64,000 bases of DNA. It comes from Candidatus Defluviicoccus seviourii. GTDB lineage: Bacteria; Pseudomonadota; Alphaproteobacteria; Rhodospirillales; Defluviicoccaceae. The position numbers and the translations under genes are program-made. Shown one piece after another: positions 10,401 to 18,392 of the stretch. The stretch's first letter is position 1. Every line of letters starts with the position of its first letter. Under the pieces are notes generated by a model that worked only from the letters and a program-made list of their open reading frames with translations, did no database searches and was not told the origin of the DNA. The stretch spans positions 1 through 64,000 of the forward strand of contig UXAT02000034.1 of NCBI GenBank assembly GCA_900609035.2. Reading direction: 5' to 3'.

Positions 10401-12704
10401 ATGACGACGGAAGCGGGAGGCATGGGCACAGCGTTCACCACCGTACTGCATGTGCTCGCCGCACTCCTCGTCGGATGTGGGTTGGCCGGCTGCACACTGC
10501 TGAAGCCGCTTCCGCCCGCGACGACGATCGAAGAGCGGCTCGCAACGTTCCCGAAAACGGGCCTACCGCTGCAGCAACCGGTCGTCATCTCCTGGAATGA
10601 GCATCAGATTCCCTTCATCGAGGCCGAGGACGACGGTGATGCGGCGTTCGCGCTGGGCCTCGTCCACGCCCACCTGCGCTTGGGCCAGATGGCCGCCTAC
10701 CGCCGGATTGCCCGTGGTCGGATCGCCGAGATGGCCGGCCCGCTGGCCGCCGATATCGACCACGGCCTGCGGATCCTCGACTTCGGCCGCAGCGTTGCCG
10801 AAGTCGAGGCTGGGCTGCCGGCGGAAACACGGGTCTGGCTGGAGCGGTTTGTCGAAGGCGTCAACCACTATCAGGCTCACGCGCCGGAACTGCCCTACGA
10901 GTACGGCGTGCTGGGCCTGGCCCGCGAACCGTTTACGGTGAGCGACGTTCTGACCCTCAGCCGCCTGGCCGGGACCGACGTCACCTGGCTGGTCTGGCTC
11001 AACCTCTTGCGCCTGCACGACCGGCCGGACTGGCCGCAACTGTGGGCACGGCTGGTCAAGGGCGGCAGTCATCCCGGGCCGGGAACGGGGCGTGCCGAAA
11101 GCGCTCTAGGCCTCGCGCGGCTGCTGGAGGACTTAGGCCGCACCGGCTCCAACAGCCTTGCCGTCGCGGGCCAGCGCAGTGCCAGCGGCGGTGCATTGAT
11201 CGCCAACGATCCACACCTAGGCCTGAACCTGCCGAATATCTGGCTGATCGCGGGGCTCAAATCACCGTCCTATCATGTCGTCGGCCTGATGGTGCCGGGA
11301 TTGCCGGTGTTCGGCATCGGCCGCAATCCCTGGATCGCCTGGGGCGGCACCAATATGCGCGCCGGCGCCAGCGACCTGGTCGACGTCTCCAGCCTCCCAG
11401 CCAGCGAATTCCGCCAACGCCGGGAGACCATCCGCATTCGCTGGTGGCCGGACCGGACAGTGACGCTGCGCGAGACACGCTTCGGGCCGGTGATCACCGA
11501 TGCGCCGCAACTGGCGGAGCTGGCCTTGCCGCCGCTGGCGCTGCGCTGGACCGGCCATGCGGCAAGCGACGAGGTGACCGCGTTCCTGAAGGTCGCGCGG
11601 GCGCGCGATTTCGATGCCTTCCGGAGCGCCTTTAAGACCTTCAGCGTCCCCGGCCAGAACATGCTGTATGCCGATGCGCAAGGAAACATCGGCCAAGTGA
11701 TGGCGGTGCACCTCCCCGACCGCAGCGGCGCTGCGCCAGCCGACCTGATCGTCGCGCCTGCGGAAGCCGAGCGCCTGTGGTCGCGCATGCGCGACGTCGA
11801 GGACCTGCCGGCGACGTTCGATCCAGCGGCTGGCTTCCTCGCGTCGGCGAACAACCAGCCGCCGGCGGCACCTTGGGTCGGCACGTTCTTCTCCTCCGAT
11901 GACCGCGTCGAGCGGATGGCGGCCCTGATCGGAACCAAGGAGAAGGTCGAGTTCAACGACCTCAAGGCTGCGCAGCGCGATGTGTGCGTACCTTCGGCGA
12001 AGGCGCTCAACGATCTGTTCGCGGCACGGATCGGGGAAGCAGATCTGGAGGCGCGGCTGCCGGCGGCAGCGCAAACGGTCGTCGCGGCAATGCGGCAGTG
12101 GGACGGCTGCTACGATGAAGACTCACGCGGCGCCGTCGCTTTCGAGCTGTTCCGCTACGCGTTCACGTCCGCCTACTATGGCGCGCTCGTTGGCGAAACG
12201 GACGCCGCCGCATTTGCCAGCATCAGCCAGAGCAAGACCCTGCTGCTCGAAGACATCGCGGCCACTGACCCTGCCTTGCTGGCGCCCCTTCTGGAAAAGG
12301 CGGCAACCGAGGCTGCCACGGCGTTCCCGTCGTTCGCCAACTGGGGCGAGATGCACCGGCTGCGGCTTGCACATCCGTTGTCCCTGCTGCCCGTCATCGG
12401 CGAGCGATTCCGTTTCGGTGAATATGGCGTCGGCGGCAGCACGGAGACCCTGATGAAAACGGCGCATGCCCTGACCAACGAGCGACATGCCACCCGCTAC
12501 GGCGCCAACGCCCGGCACCTTTCCGACCTCTCGGACCTTGACAGCAATGCCTTCGTCATCCTGGGCGGGCAGGACGGCTGGCTGAACAGCACAACCTTTC
12601 TGGATCAGCTCCCGGCATGGCGCGAAGGCCGCTACATTCCGATGCCGCTGCGCCTCGAATCCGTTCGTCGGCAGTTCCCAATGCGCATGGACTTGATACC
12701 GTGA
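10401..12704 (+). CDS. Penicillin-acylase-family (Ntn-hydrolase) lipoprotein amidase
   Basis: About 767 residues from ATG 10401. A lipoprotein signal with lipobox LAGC (Cys31) puts it in the envelope. Then come the alpha-subunit region with ALGLVHAHLRLGQM, a GRTGSNSLAVAG junction where Ser250 would become the N-terminal nucleophile after autocleavage, and the beta subunit with ANDPHLGLNLPNIW, FGIGRNPWIAWGGTN and the SANNQP segment. The family cleaves amide bonds in penicillins, acyl-homoserine lactones and other N-acyl compounds; which one here cannot be told. An in-frame longer start at 10179 lacks sense as a signal sequence. GGGAGG at 10415-10420 is too close to ATG 10422 to be its RBS. It is 22 bp from the GH3 gene and very likely co-transcribed. 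Confidence 0.9.
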   Translation: MTTEAGGMGTAFTTVLHVLAALLVGCGLAGCTLLKPLPPATTIEERLATFPKTGLPLQQPVVISWNEHQIPFIEAEDDGDAAFALGLVHAHLRLGQMAAYRRIARGRIAEMAGPLAADIDHGLRILDFGRSVAEVEAGLPAETRVWLERFVEGVNHYQAHAPELPYEYGVLGLAREPFTVSDVLTLSRLAGTDVTWLVWLNLLRLHDRPDWPQLWARLVKGGSHPGPGTGRAESALGLARLLEDLGRTGSNSLAVAGQRSASGGALIANDPHLGLNLPNIWLIAGLKSPSYHVVGLMVPGLPVFGIGRNPWIAWGGTNMRAGASDLVDVSSLPASEFRQRRETIRIRWWPDRTVTLRETRFGPVITDAPQLAELALPPLALRWTGHAASDEVTAFLKVARARDFDAFRSAFKTFSVPGQNMLYADAQGNIGQVMAVHLPDRSGAAPADLIVAPAEAERLWSRMRDVEDLPATFDPAAGFLASANNQPPAAPWVGTFFSSDDRVERMAALIGTKEKVEFNDLKAAQRDVCVPSAKALNDLFAARIGEADLEARLPAAAQTVVAAMRQWDGCYDEDSRGAVAFELFRYAFTSAYYGALVGETDAAAFASISQSKTLLLEDIAATDPALLAPLLEKAATEAATAFPSFANWGEMHRLRLAHPLSLLPVIGERFRFGEYGVGGSTETLMKTAHALTNERHATRYGANARHLSDLSDLDSNAFVILGGQDGWLNSTTFLDQLPAWREGRYIPMPLRLESVRRQFPMRMDLIP

Positions 12705-12726
12705 GCTGTGCTTCCGTCTCCCCGCC

Positions 12727-14277
12727 ATGATCGACGCAACACCGCTCTTGAAGGCCTATGCCGTGCTGAGGCGCCGGCATCTGGCCCGGCTCGATCCGGT
12801 CGCCTGCCAGCGGCGGCTGCTGGCGCGGCTGATCGAGCGTGCTCGCGCCACCCGCTTCGGCGCCGATCACCGCTTCAGCGCGATCACCAGCGTCGAGGCC
12901 TTTCAGAGCCAGGTGCCGATCCGCCGCTACGAGGACCTTTGGCAGCGCTACTGGCAGCCGCCGTTTCCGCGGCTGGAAAACTGCACCTGGCCGGGCACGA
13001 TCCCCTATTTCGCCGTCACGTCAGGGACGACGACGGGGGTGACAAAGTACATTCCGTGCTCGACGGCAATCCTGGCTGCGAACCGGCGGGCGGCACTCGA
13101 CCTGTTCGCCTTTCACCTGCAGCACCGGCCGCAGAGCCAGATTTTCGCCGGCCGCAACTGCATGCTGGGCGGCAGCACGGCGCTGAACGAGCTGGCGCCC
13201 GGCATCTGGAGCGGCGATTTGAGCGGCATCGCCGGCAAGACGACGCCTTTGTGGGTGCGGCCATTCTATTTCCCGCCGCGTGCGCTCGAGACGGTGACCG
13301 ACTGGGAAAAAAAGACGGCGCTTCTCGCCCCGGCCTCACTGAAGGCAGACCTGCACACGCTGGGGGGTACGCCGAGCTGGCTCTTGCTGTTCTTCGAACG
13401 GCTGGCAGGCTTGCGCCCCGAAGCCGGCCGGCGCTTGGCAGCCCTCTATCCGAACCTGGAACTCATCGTCCACGGCGGCGTCAACTTCGCGCCCTATCGG
13501 CCGATCTTTCGCTCCTGGCTCGCCGGCAGCCGGGCGGAGACGCGCGAGGTGTATCCGGCCAGCGAGGGCTTCATCGCCGTTGCCGATCGCGGTGACGGCG
13601 AGGGCTTGCGCCTCGTCCTCGACCAGGGCCTGTTCTATGAGTTCATTCCGGTCGAGGAACTGGACAGCCCGAACCCGACCCGGCACTGGATCGGCACGGC
13701 CGAAACCGGCGTCAACTATGCGCTCGTCCTGACGACCTGCGCCGGCCTTTGGGCTTACGTGATCGGCGATACGGTGCGCCTGATCGATCGCGATCCGCCG
13801 CGCCTCATGATCACCGGGCGAACGTCCTACAGCCTCTCTGCGTTCGGCGAGCACCTGATCGGTGAGGAGATCGAGGACGCAGTTGCGAGCGCCGCCGGTG
13901 ACGTGGGCGCGGCGGTGACGGATTACGCCGTTGGCGCGCTGTTCCCCCGCACTGAGGACGGTATGGGAGGCAGCGCCGGGCGGCACCTGTTCATCGTCGA
14001 ATTCGAGGGCGGACCGATCGAGGCGGCACGGCTGGAACGCTTTGCGACAGCACTCGATCGCTTTCTCGCCAGCCGCAACAGCGACTACGCCGACCATCGC
14101 GCCGGCGACTACGGCATGAGGCCGCCGCTCATCCATCCGGTGCCGGCCGGCACCTTCGCGTCCTGGATGAAGAGCCGCGGCAGGTTCGGCGGCCAGAACA
14201 AGGTCCCGCGCATCATCAACGACCGGACGGTGCTGAGCGATCTCGGCGCCTTCGCCGGTTTCCCCATCTCCGCGTGA
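12727..14277 (+). CDS. GH3 family acyl-acid-amido synthetase
   Basis: A 516-residue member of the GH3 branch of the ANL adenylating enzymes, known in plants for conjugating auxin or jasmonate to amino acids. Seen: the phosphate loop TSGTTTGVTK at 98-107, the YPASEGFIAV motif (A5-like) near residues 278-287, the DTVRLIDRDPPRLMITGR segment (A7/A8-like) and the C-terminal KVPRIINDR region. Expected chemistry: carboxylate + ATP gives an acyl-adenylate, then an amide with an amino acid or amine. Bacterial substrates are largely unknown. Its immediate upstream partner is an amide-hydrolysing enzyme of the penicillin acylase family, which suggests a make/break amide pathway (inference). Confidence 0.88.
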   Translation: MIDATPLLKAYAVLRRRHLARLDPVACQRRLLARLIERARATRFGADHRFSAITSVEAFQSQVPIRRYEDLWQRYWQPPFPRLENCTWPGTIPYFAVTSGTTTGVTKYIPCSTAILAANRRAALDLFAFHLQHRPQSQIFAGRNCMLGGSTALNELAPGIWSGDLSGIAGKTTPLWVRPFYFPPRALETVTDWEKKTALLAPASLKADLHTLGGTPSWLLLFFERLAGLRPEAGRRLAALYPNLELIVHGGVNFAPYRPIFRSWLAGSRAETREVYPASEGFIAVADRGDGEGLRLVLDQGLFYEFIPVEELDSPNPTRHWIGTAETGVNYALVLTTCAGLWAYVIGDTVRLIDRDPPRLMITGRTSYSLSAFGEHLIGEEIEDAVASAAGDVGAAVTDYAVGALFPRTEDGMGGSAGRHLFIVEFEGGPIEAARLERFATALDRFLASRNSDYADHRAGDYGMRPPLIHPVPAGTFASWMKSRGRFGGQNKVPRIINDRTVLSDLGAFAGFPISA

Positions 14278-14320
14278 ACTGCGTCCGCGCCTGAAGCATC
14301 GGCTTCGTTGCGGAATGGCG

Positions 14321-14350
14321 TGATCCGCGCGCGCCAGGCGCACGTAACCC
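14321..14350 (+). promoter_or_regulatory. Candidate ECF sigma (RpoE/ChrR-type) autoregulatory promoter
   Basis: TGATCC at 14321-14326, 18 nt, then TAACCC at 14345-14350, ending 29 bp before the sigma factor start at 14380. The TGATCC -35 with about 18-bp spacing and a TA-starting -10 resembles promoters of the singlet-oxygen sigma factor of Rhodobacter as I recall them. Its position supports ATG 14380 rather than an upstream start inside the promoter. Confidence 0.6.
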
Positions 14351-14379
14351 TTGGCGTTATTGATGGTCAAGGGCTAGAC

Positions 14380-15042
14380 ATGTTCGCAACTGCGCTCAGC
14401 GCACCGTTTTGGCCTCTGCCTCTCCATCGAAGGCTGGGGTCCATCGCGGAGCGCAGCAAACAGCTGGTTGCGAGACTAGGCTTGACCAACGAAGACCTGT
14501 GCGAACTGATGGAGGCGATCGCCGCTCGCAAGGATCGGCAAGCCTTCAGTCAGCTATTTGCCTTCTTCGCACCCCGGGTGAAGGGGTTTGGAATCCGCCG
14601 CGGCGTTGACCCGGCCGCGGCAGAGGAGATAGCCCAGGAAGCGCTGCTGGCGGTATGGCGGAAAGCCGAGACCTTTGATCGCACCAAAGCCAGCGTCGCA
14701 ACCTGGGTCTTTACCATCGTCCGCAACAAGCACATCGATTTGTTCCGGCGCCACGCCTATCCGGAGGTCGACATCGAGGAACTGGCCGAGACGGCGGACG
14801 ACGCCGCGCCGGCTGACCGCGCGCTCGCTTCCGCGCAGGACGGTTCAGCCGTGCGCGAGGCAATGCGGAACCTCCCGGCTGAACAACTGCTGATCCTTCA
14901 GAAAGCGTTCTACGAGGATAAGTCGCATCGCACGATTGCCGATGAGCTTGGTCTTCCGCTCGGGACCGTAAAGTCAAGGATCCGACTGGCGCTGGCGCGA
15001 ATGCGCGGCGCCCTGCCAGAGGCGGTTCATGATCACGACTGA
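14380..15042 (+). CDS. rpoE: ECF RNA polymerase sigma factor, RpoE (ChrR-controlled) type
   Basis: About 220 residues. Sigma region 2 spans roughly residues 63-125 (AEEIAQEALLAVWRK, then TWVFTIVRNKHIDLFRR). Region 4 is in the last third (HRTIADELGLPLGTVKSRIR). The next gene overlaps by 14 bp and encodes a ChrR anti-sigma factor, which defines this as the RpoE-ChrR pair that answers singlet oxygen and related oxidative stress in alphaproteobacteria. AAGGG 7 nt before ATG 14380 and the candidate promoter at 14321-14350 decide the start. Starts at 14308 and 14509 are possible but less likely. Confidence 0.93.
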   Translation: MFATALSAPFWPLPLHRRLGSIAERSKQLVARLGLTNEDLCELMEAIAARKDRQAFSQLFAFFAPRVKGFGIRRGVDPAAAEEIAQEALLAVWRKAETFDRTKASVATWVFTIVRNKHIDLFRRHAYPEVDIEELAETADDAAPADRALASAQDGSAVREAMRNLPAEQLLILQKAFYEDKSHRTIADELGLPLGTVKSRIRLALARMRGALPEAVHDHD

Positions 15043-15715
15043 CCCTTCCCTGCAATCGGTACCGATCGCGCACCACCCGGATCCGGCGGTTCTGCTCGCA
15101 TACTCCGCAGGGACACTCTGCGAAAGCGTCGCCCTCGCGATTGCCTGCCACGCGTCGATCTGCCGCGGCTGCCGCGACGAAATTGAGCGTCTCAATACCG
15201 TTGGCGGCGCGATGATCAGCGAAGCAAGTCCCGCTGCGCTCGGCGACGACGCGCTCAACCGGGTCCTCGCCCGCCTCGATGAGCCGGTGCCACCAGCGCC
15301 CCTTGCGCCGCACCTGGATGCGGAGACGAGGACAGTCGTACCAGGGCCGTTGCAACGTTACTTGAGCTGTAGCCTGAGCACCCTGCCTTGGCATCGGATC
15401 GGCCGCAGCTTGGAAGAGGCACGCCTGCCACTGAGCGGAAGCGGCGTGAAGACGGCGCTGGTGCGGATCAAGCCTGGACGGTCGGTGCCGCGGCATTCGC
15501 ACGCCGGCCTCGAGTACACGCTCGTGCTTGCAGGAGGGTATCAGGATAACGGCGAAGACTTCCGTCGCGGCGATTATGCGGAGTTTGATTCCAGCCACGA
15601 GCACCAGCCGGTAGCGGATGCCGACGGCGGGTGCCTTTGTCTCGTCATTTTGGACGCGCCTTTGCGCCTTTCAGGATGGCTCGGCCGGCTGATCAATCCC
15701 TTCTTGCGGGTTTGA
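15029..15715 (+). CDS. chrR: ChrR family zinc-binding anti-sigma factor
   Basis: A 228-residue two-domain protein. The N-terminal anti-sigma domain has the zinc motif H41-x3-C45-x2-C48 (HASICRGC) with His16 in the place of the fourth ligand. The C-terminal cupin domain has H156, H158, E162 (HSHAGLEY) and H192, with the same spacing as the second zinc site of Rhodobacter ChrR. The cupin domain is needed there for the singlet-oxygen response, so the full sensor appears present. It overlaps rpoE by 14 bp, so production of the two is coupled. Cytoplasmic. Confidence 0.95.
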   Translation: MITTDPSLQSVPIAHHPDPAVLLAYSAGTLCESVALAIACHASICRGCRDEIERLNTVGGAMISEASPAALGDDALNRVLARLDEPVPPAPLAPHLDAETRTVVPGPLQRYLSCSLSTLPWHRIGRSLEEARLPLSGSGVKTALVRIKPGRSVPRHSHAGLEYTLVLAGGYQDNGEDFRRGDYAEFDSSHEHQPVADADGGCLCLVILDAPLRLSGWLGRLINPFLRV

Positions 15716-15795
15716 CCCAGCCGGAATCACCGCTGCCCAGGCCGGTCCGCCGCTGACCACCGCCGCCCCCTACCGGTTGGCCGCAGGAACGACCC

Positions 15796-16455
15796 TCAGG
15801 CGCCGAAGGCAGAGAGCAGGCTCACCACCCCCAGGACGGCCACCACAATACCCAAGCCGGCATTGAGCATGGCGAGCGCCTGCAACGGAATCCGGTGACG
15901 GACAGCGGACGCGGTCAGGCTCAGGATGACCCACCATAGCATCGAGCCGGCAAAGGCGCCGAAGACGATGAACCATTTCGACATCAGCGTGTCGAGGTTG
16001 GACACGAACAGGCCAAGGCCGGCGCAGACAGCGATAAAGCCGATAAAGGTGGCCGGATTGATGATGGTGAGGCCAAAGCCGGTCGCCGCATCACGGCACC
16101 ACGCGCGCCAGCGATACACAGCCGGTGCTGCGACCTCGGCCGCAAGCGGAACCAGCTGCCGTCGGCGAGCGTGGATCATCTTCGCACCGACCGCGATCAA
16201 CGCCAGCCCGCCGATCACGCGCGCCGGTCCGTCGTGCTCCACGACGTAGCGGGTGATCAAGGACAACCCCAGGATTGCCGCCGCCGCCCAGAGTGCATCC
16301 GCAACCGCAGCTCCGAAGCCGGTCACAAGGGCATCCGACAGCCGGCCGGCAAAGGCCCGGCGCAAGCACATTGCGCCGATGGCACCGACCGGAACGGCAA
16401 CGATAAAACCGGCGAGGAACGCTTTCGCGACCAGCTCGATCGCGTGCGCGTTCAC
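15796..16455 (-). CDS. LysE family amino-acid/metabolite exporter
   Basis: About 219 residues with six likely transmembrane segments. The LysE-type opening AFLAGFIVAVPVGAIGAMCLRR and TIINPATFIGFI in the middle are characteristic of LysE/RhtB transporters. GTG 16455 is chosen because GGAGG lies 7 nt upstream; the GTG at 16476 has no such site. It lies 28 bp downstream of the peptidoglycan-binding protein gene in the same direction and is convergent with chrR. Substrate unknown. Confidence 0.88.
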   Translation of the reverse strand: MNAHAIELVAKAFLAGFIVAVPVGAIGAMCLRRAFAGRLSDALVTGFGAAVADALWAAAAILGLSLITRYVVEHDGPARVIGGLALIAVGAKMIHARRRQLVPLAAEVAAPAVYRWRAWCRDAATGFGLTIINPATFIGFIAVCAGLGLFVSNLDTLMSKWFIVFGAFAGSMLWWVILSLTASAVRHRIPLQALAMLNAGLGIVVAVLGVVSLLSAFGA

Positions 16456-16483
16456 GGCCAAGCCTCCGGCAGCCACAGAACCG

Positions 16484-17104
16484 TTAGCGTGGCTTCGCTG
16501 GCTTCTCCGGATACATCAGCCGCATCAGCGTTTGCGGATCGGCAACGCCAGTAACCGGAAGCTTCTGCTGGGTCTGGTATGTCTCAAGAGCTTTGCGGGT
16601 GCCGGCGCCGTAGCTGCCGTCCGCAGTGCCCTTATACACCCCCTCCTCCTTGAGCCGCTCTTGCATCCGGCGCACCACTTCCTTCAGCTGCGTGACCTTA
16701 TGCTCGCCATTCTCCATCTGGACCGGCTCGCTCAAGGTCTCGATCCGATCGCGGGCCATGATCTGCACGAGGCCACCCGCGACACGATAGACTTGCTGGT
16801 CAGGATTACGGCCGCACAGATCGCGCAACAGAATCATCAGCACGTCGGTCGACTGCCAGGGCGCAAAGTCGAACGTCTTTGGTGTGTTCTGGTTAAGCGC
16901 GGTGATGTATCCGGTGATCCAGCCGGCAAATATATAGGCGTCATTCGAGCGCGAGTCGAACGCCTGCACAAACGCTGAGCACTTAGCAATGCCGGCGCCC
17001 TTGATGGCGAATCGGTTCTCCGCATCCGCGGCGAGAACCGACGTTGCGCACAGACTGCCAAACGCGAGCGCTGCGACCCGCGCAAATACCACAATTCTTC
17101 TCAT
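16484..17104 (-). CDS. Exported protein with C-terminal peptidoglycan-binding domain
   Basis: About 206 residues. It has a signal peptide (VVFARVAALAFGSLCATSVLAA), a middle part of unknown fold with two cysteines (KCSAFVQAF and LLRDLCGRN), and a PG_binding_1-type repeat near residues 150-200 (LKEEGVYKGTADGSYGAGTR, then LPVTGVADPQTLMRLMY). It probably sits in the periplasm on the cell wall. The open frame extends a further 150 codons upstream, but that part is Ala/Ser-rich and lacks a signal sequence. ATG 17104 immediately precedes the signal peptide. RBS is weak. Function unknown. Confidence 0.8.
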   Translation of the reverse strand: MRRIVVFARVAALAFGSLCATSVLAADAENRFAIKGAGIAKCSAFVQAFDSRSNDAYIFAGWITGYITALNQNTPKTFDFAPWQSTDVLMILLRDLCGRNPDQQVYRVAGGLVQIMARDRIETLSEPVQMENGEHKVTQLKEVVRRMQERLKEEGVYKGTADGSYGAGTRKALETYQTQQKLPVTGVADPQTLMRLMYPEKPAKPR

Positions 17105-17294
17105 CGAGATGGCCAAGGCTGCTGTCAGGGGTTCGGGAAATGACCCCGCCGATCTTGCACGGCCCTTGTTCGCAGACAAGAGAAAATCGAGCGCAGCCGT
17201 AACTGCAGCCGAAGGTCGTGGCGAAAACCTAACGCCAACAGAGACCTGCCACATTTCTGCCGCATTTGCCCCGCAAGAGTTGTAGGCCGTTGCG

Positions 17295-17309
17295 TTGGAG
17301 TTTCTCCAA
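17295..17309. promoter_or_regulatory. Inverted repeat TTGGAG-TTT-CTCCAA in a divergent gap
   Basis: A perfect 6-3-6 inverted repeat 60 bp upstream of the Cache-domain gene, in the 265-bp gap between divergent genes. Possible operator for one or both. No other gene was seen in the gap. Confidence 0.35.
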
Positions 17310-17369
17310 GCTCCAGCGCTGGGCTCAGTCAAAAACCGAAAACGACAGAATTGGAGGGGAGACGTAACG

Positions 17370-17828
17370 ATGCGGATGATTCGTTTTGCGTTAGGCCTAC
17401 CGGCAGCGCTCGTCTTGAGTGCCGGTCTTGCGTTCGCTGCTGACACCGGCACCCCGGCCGAGGCGAAAGCGATGCTTGAGCGTGCGGTCGCCGAAGTGAC
17501 CAAGGACAAGGCGGCGGCGCTTGAGAAGTTCACCAAGGGTGAAGGCGGATTCAAGGATCGCGACCTTTATCCCTATTGCGGTGGCCCGGACGGAAACTTC
17601 ACTGCCCATCCGAGCCTGGTTGGCAAGAGCCTGATGTCCCTGATGGATAAGGCGGTGCCGCCGAAGCCCCTGGGCGCTGAAGTGTATGCTTCGGCCCAGC
17701 CGGGAAAGATCTCCGAGGTCAGCTACATGTGGCCGCGCCCCGATGATCCGGAGAAGAAGCCGGTCGAGAAGGTGGCCTACGTGACCAAGGTCGCCGACCA
17801 AGTGTGCGCTGTCGGCTACTACAAGTAA
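17370..17828 (+). CDS. Small secreted Cache-domain protein
   Basis: About 152 residues: a signal peptide (RFALGLPAALVLSAGLAFAA) followed by a single Cache-type sensor domain. DLYPYCGGPDGNFTAHPSLV, SLMSLMDKA and VSYMWPRPDDPEKKPVEKVAYV fit the sCache_2 pattern. Such free-standing domains bind small ligands in the periplasm; no signalling domain is attached. RBS GGAGGGGAG upstream of ATG 17370. A hairpin follows the gene. Ligand unknown. Confidence 0.85.
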   Translation: MRMIRFALGLPAALVLSAGLAFAADTGTPAEAKAMLERAVAEVTKDKAAALEKFTKGEGGFKDRDLYPYCGGPDGNFTAHPSLVGKSLMSLMDKAVPPKPLGAEVYASAQPGKISEVSYMWPRPDDPEKKPVEKVAYVTKVADQVCAVGYYK

Positions 17829-17879
17829 TCGGCCTGCGTATCTAACATCGCGCCTCGACGATGGACGGCCTGTGACTGA

Positions 17880-17906
17880 AGGCCCCGCTCTTGGTGAGTG
17901 GGGCCT
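17880..17906. terminator. Intrinsic-type hairpin between convergent genes
   Basis: AGGCCCC-G-CTC, loop TTGGT, GAG-T-GGGGCCT gives an 11-bp stem with one G-T wobble. It lies 50 bp after the Cache gene and 15 bp after the ccoS stop on the other strand, so it can serve both. The downstream T content is modest. Confidence 0.7.
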
Positions 17907-17921
17907 CTGTTATTCCAGCCC

Positions 17922-18146
17922 CTACTTTTTCTCCTCCCGGCTTATCTTGCTGTTCGCGCTCGCTTGTGGTGCGTGCGCGGTTTGCCGCGGCGGACGCGGC
18001 TTGTCATTCGGATCGTCGAACAAGATCCGATGCGCGGCACCGTCGAGGTCATCGAACTGACCGCTCTTGAGCGCCCACAAAAAGGCTATCAGCCCGAGAA
18101 GGCCAAGAAACACGGCCGCCGGGATCAGCCACAGCAAGACATCCAT
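17922..18146 (-). CDS. ccoS: cbb3-type cytochrome oxidase assembly protein CcoS/FixS
   Basis: A 74-residue small membrane protein. One N-terminal transmembrane helix (DVLLWLIPAAVFLGLLGLIA) is followed by WALKSGQFDDLDGAAHRILF, the conserved CcoS core. It is required for cofactor insertion into the cbb3 oxidase. ATG 18146 matches the family start; the frame continues to 18197 without similarity. It normally follows ccoI directly; here 2.9 kb with two opposite-strand CoA-transferase genes lie between them. Confidence 0.9.
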   Translation of the reverse strand: MDVLLWLIPAAVFLGLLGLIAFLWALKSGQFDDLDGAAHRILFDDPNDKPRPPRQTAHAPQASANSKISREEKK

Positions 18147-18392
18147 CGCCTTCCTCCACGCGTTCCCGCCCGCTGCCCCTGTCTGCACTTGCCGCACTGC
18201 CGACGTGATCAGACGTCCAAGAACTTACGGACGAACTGGATCAACGGCAGCAAGCCTGTTACTCTTTAGCTGGAAAGTGACAGTTGTTGCCGAACAAAAG
18301 TTAAGAGCGAGAGTTAATCGCCGCGGATCGCCTGCCAGCGGTACTGTAAAGTTTTGGCGGGACGCCCGCTAACGTTTTTGTGGGAGCACACC

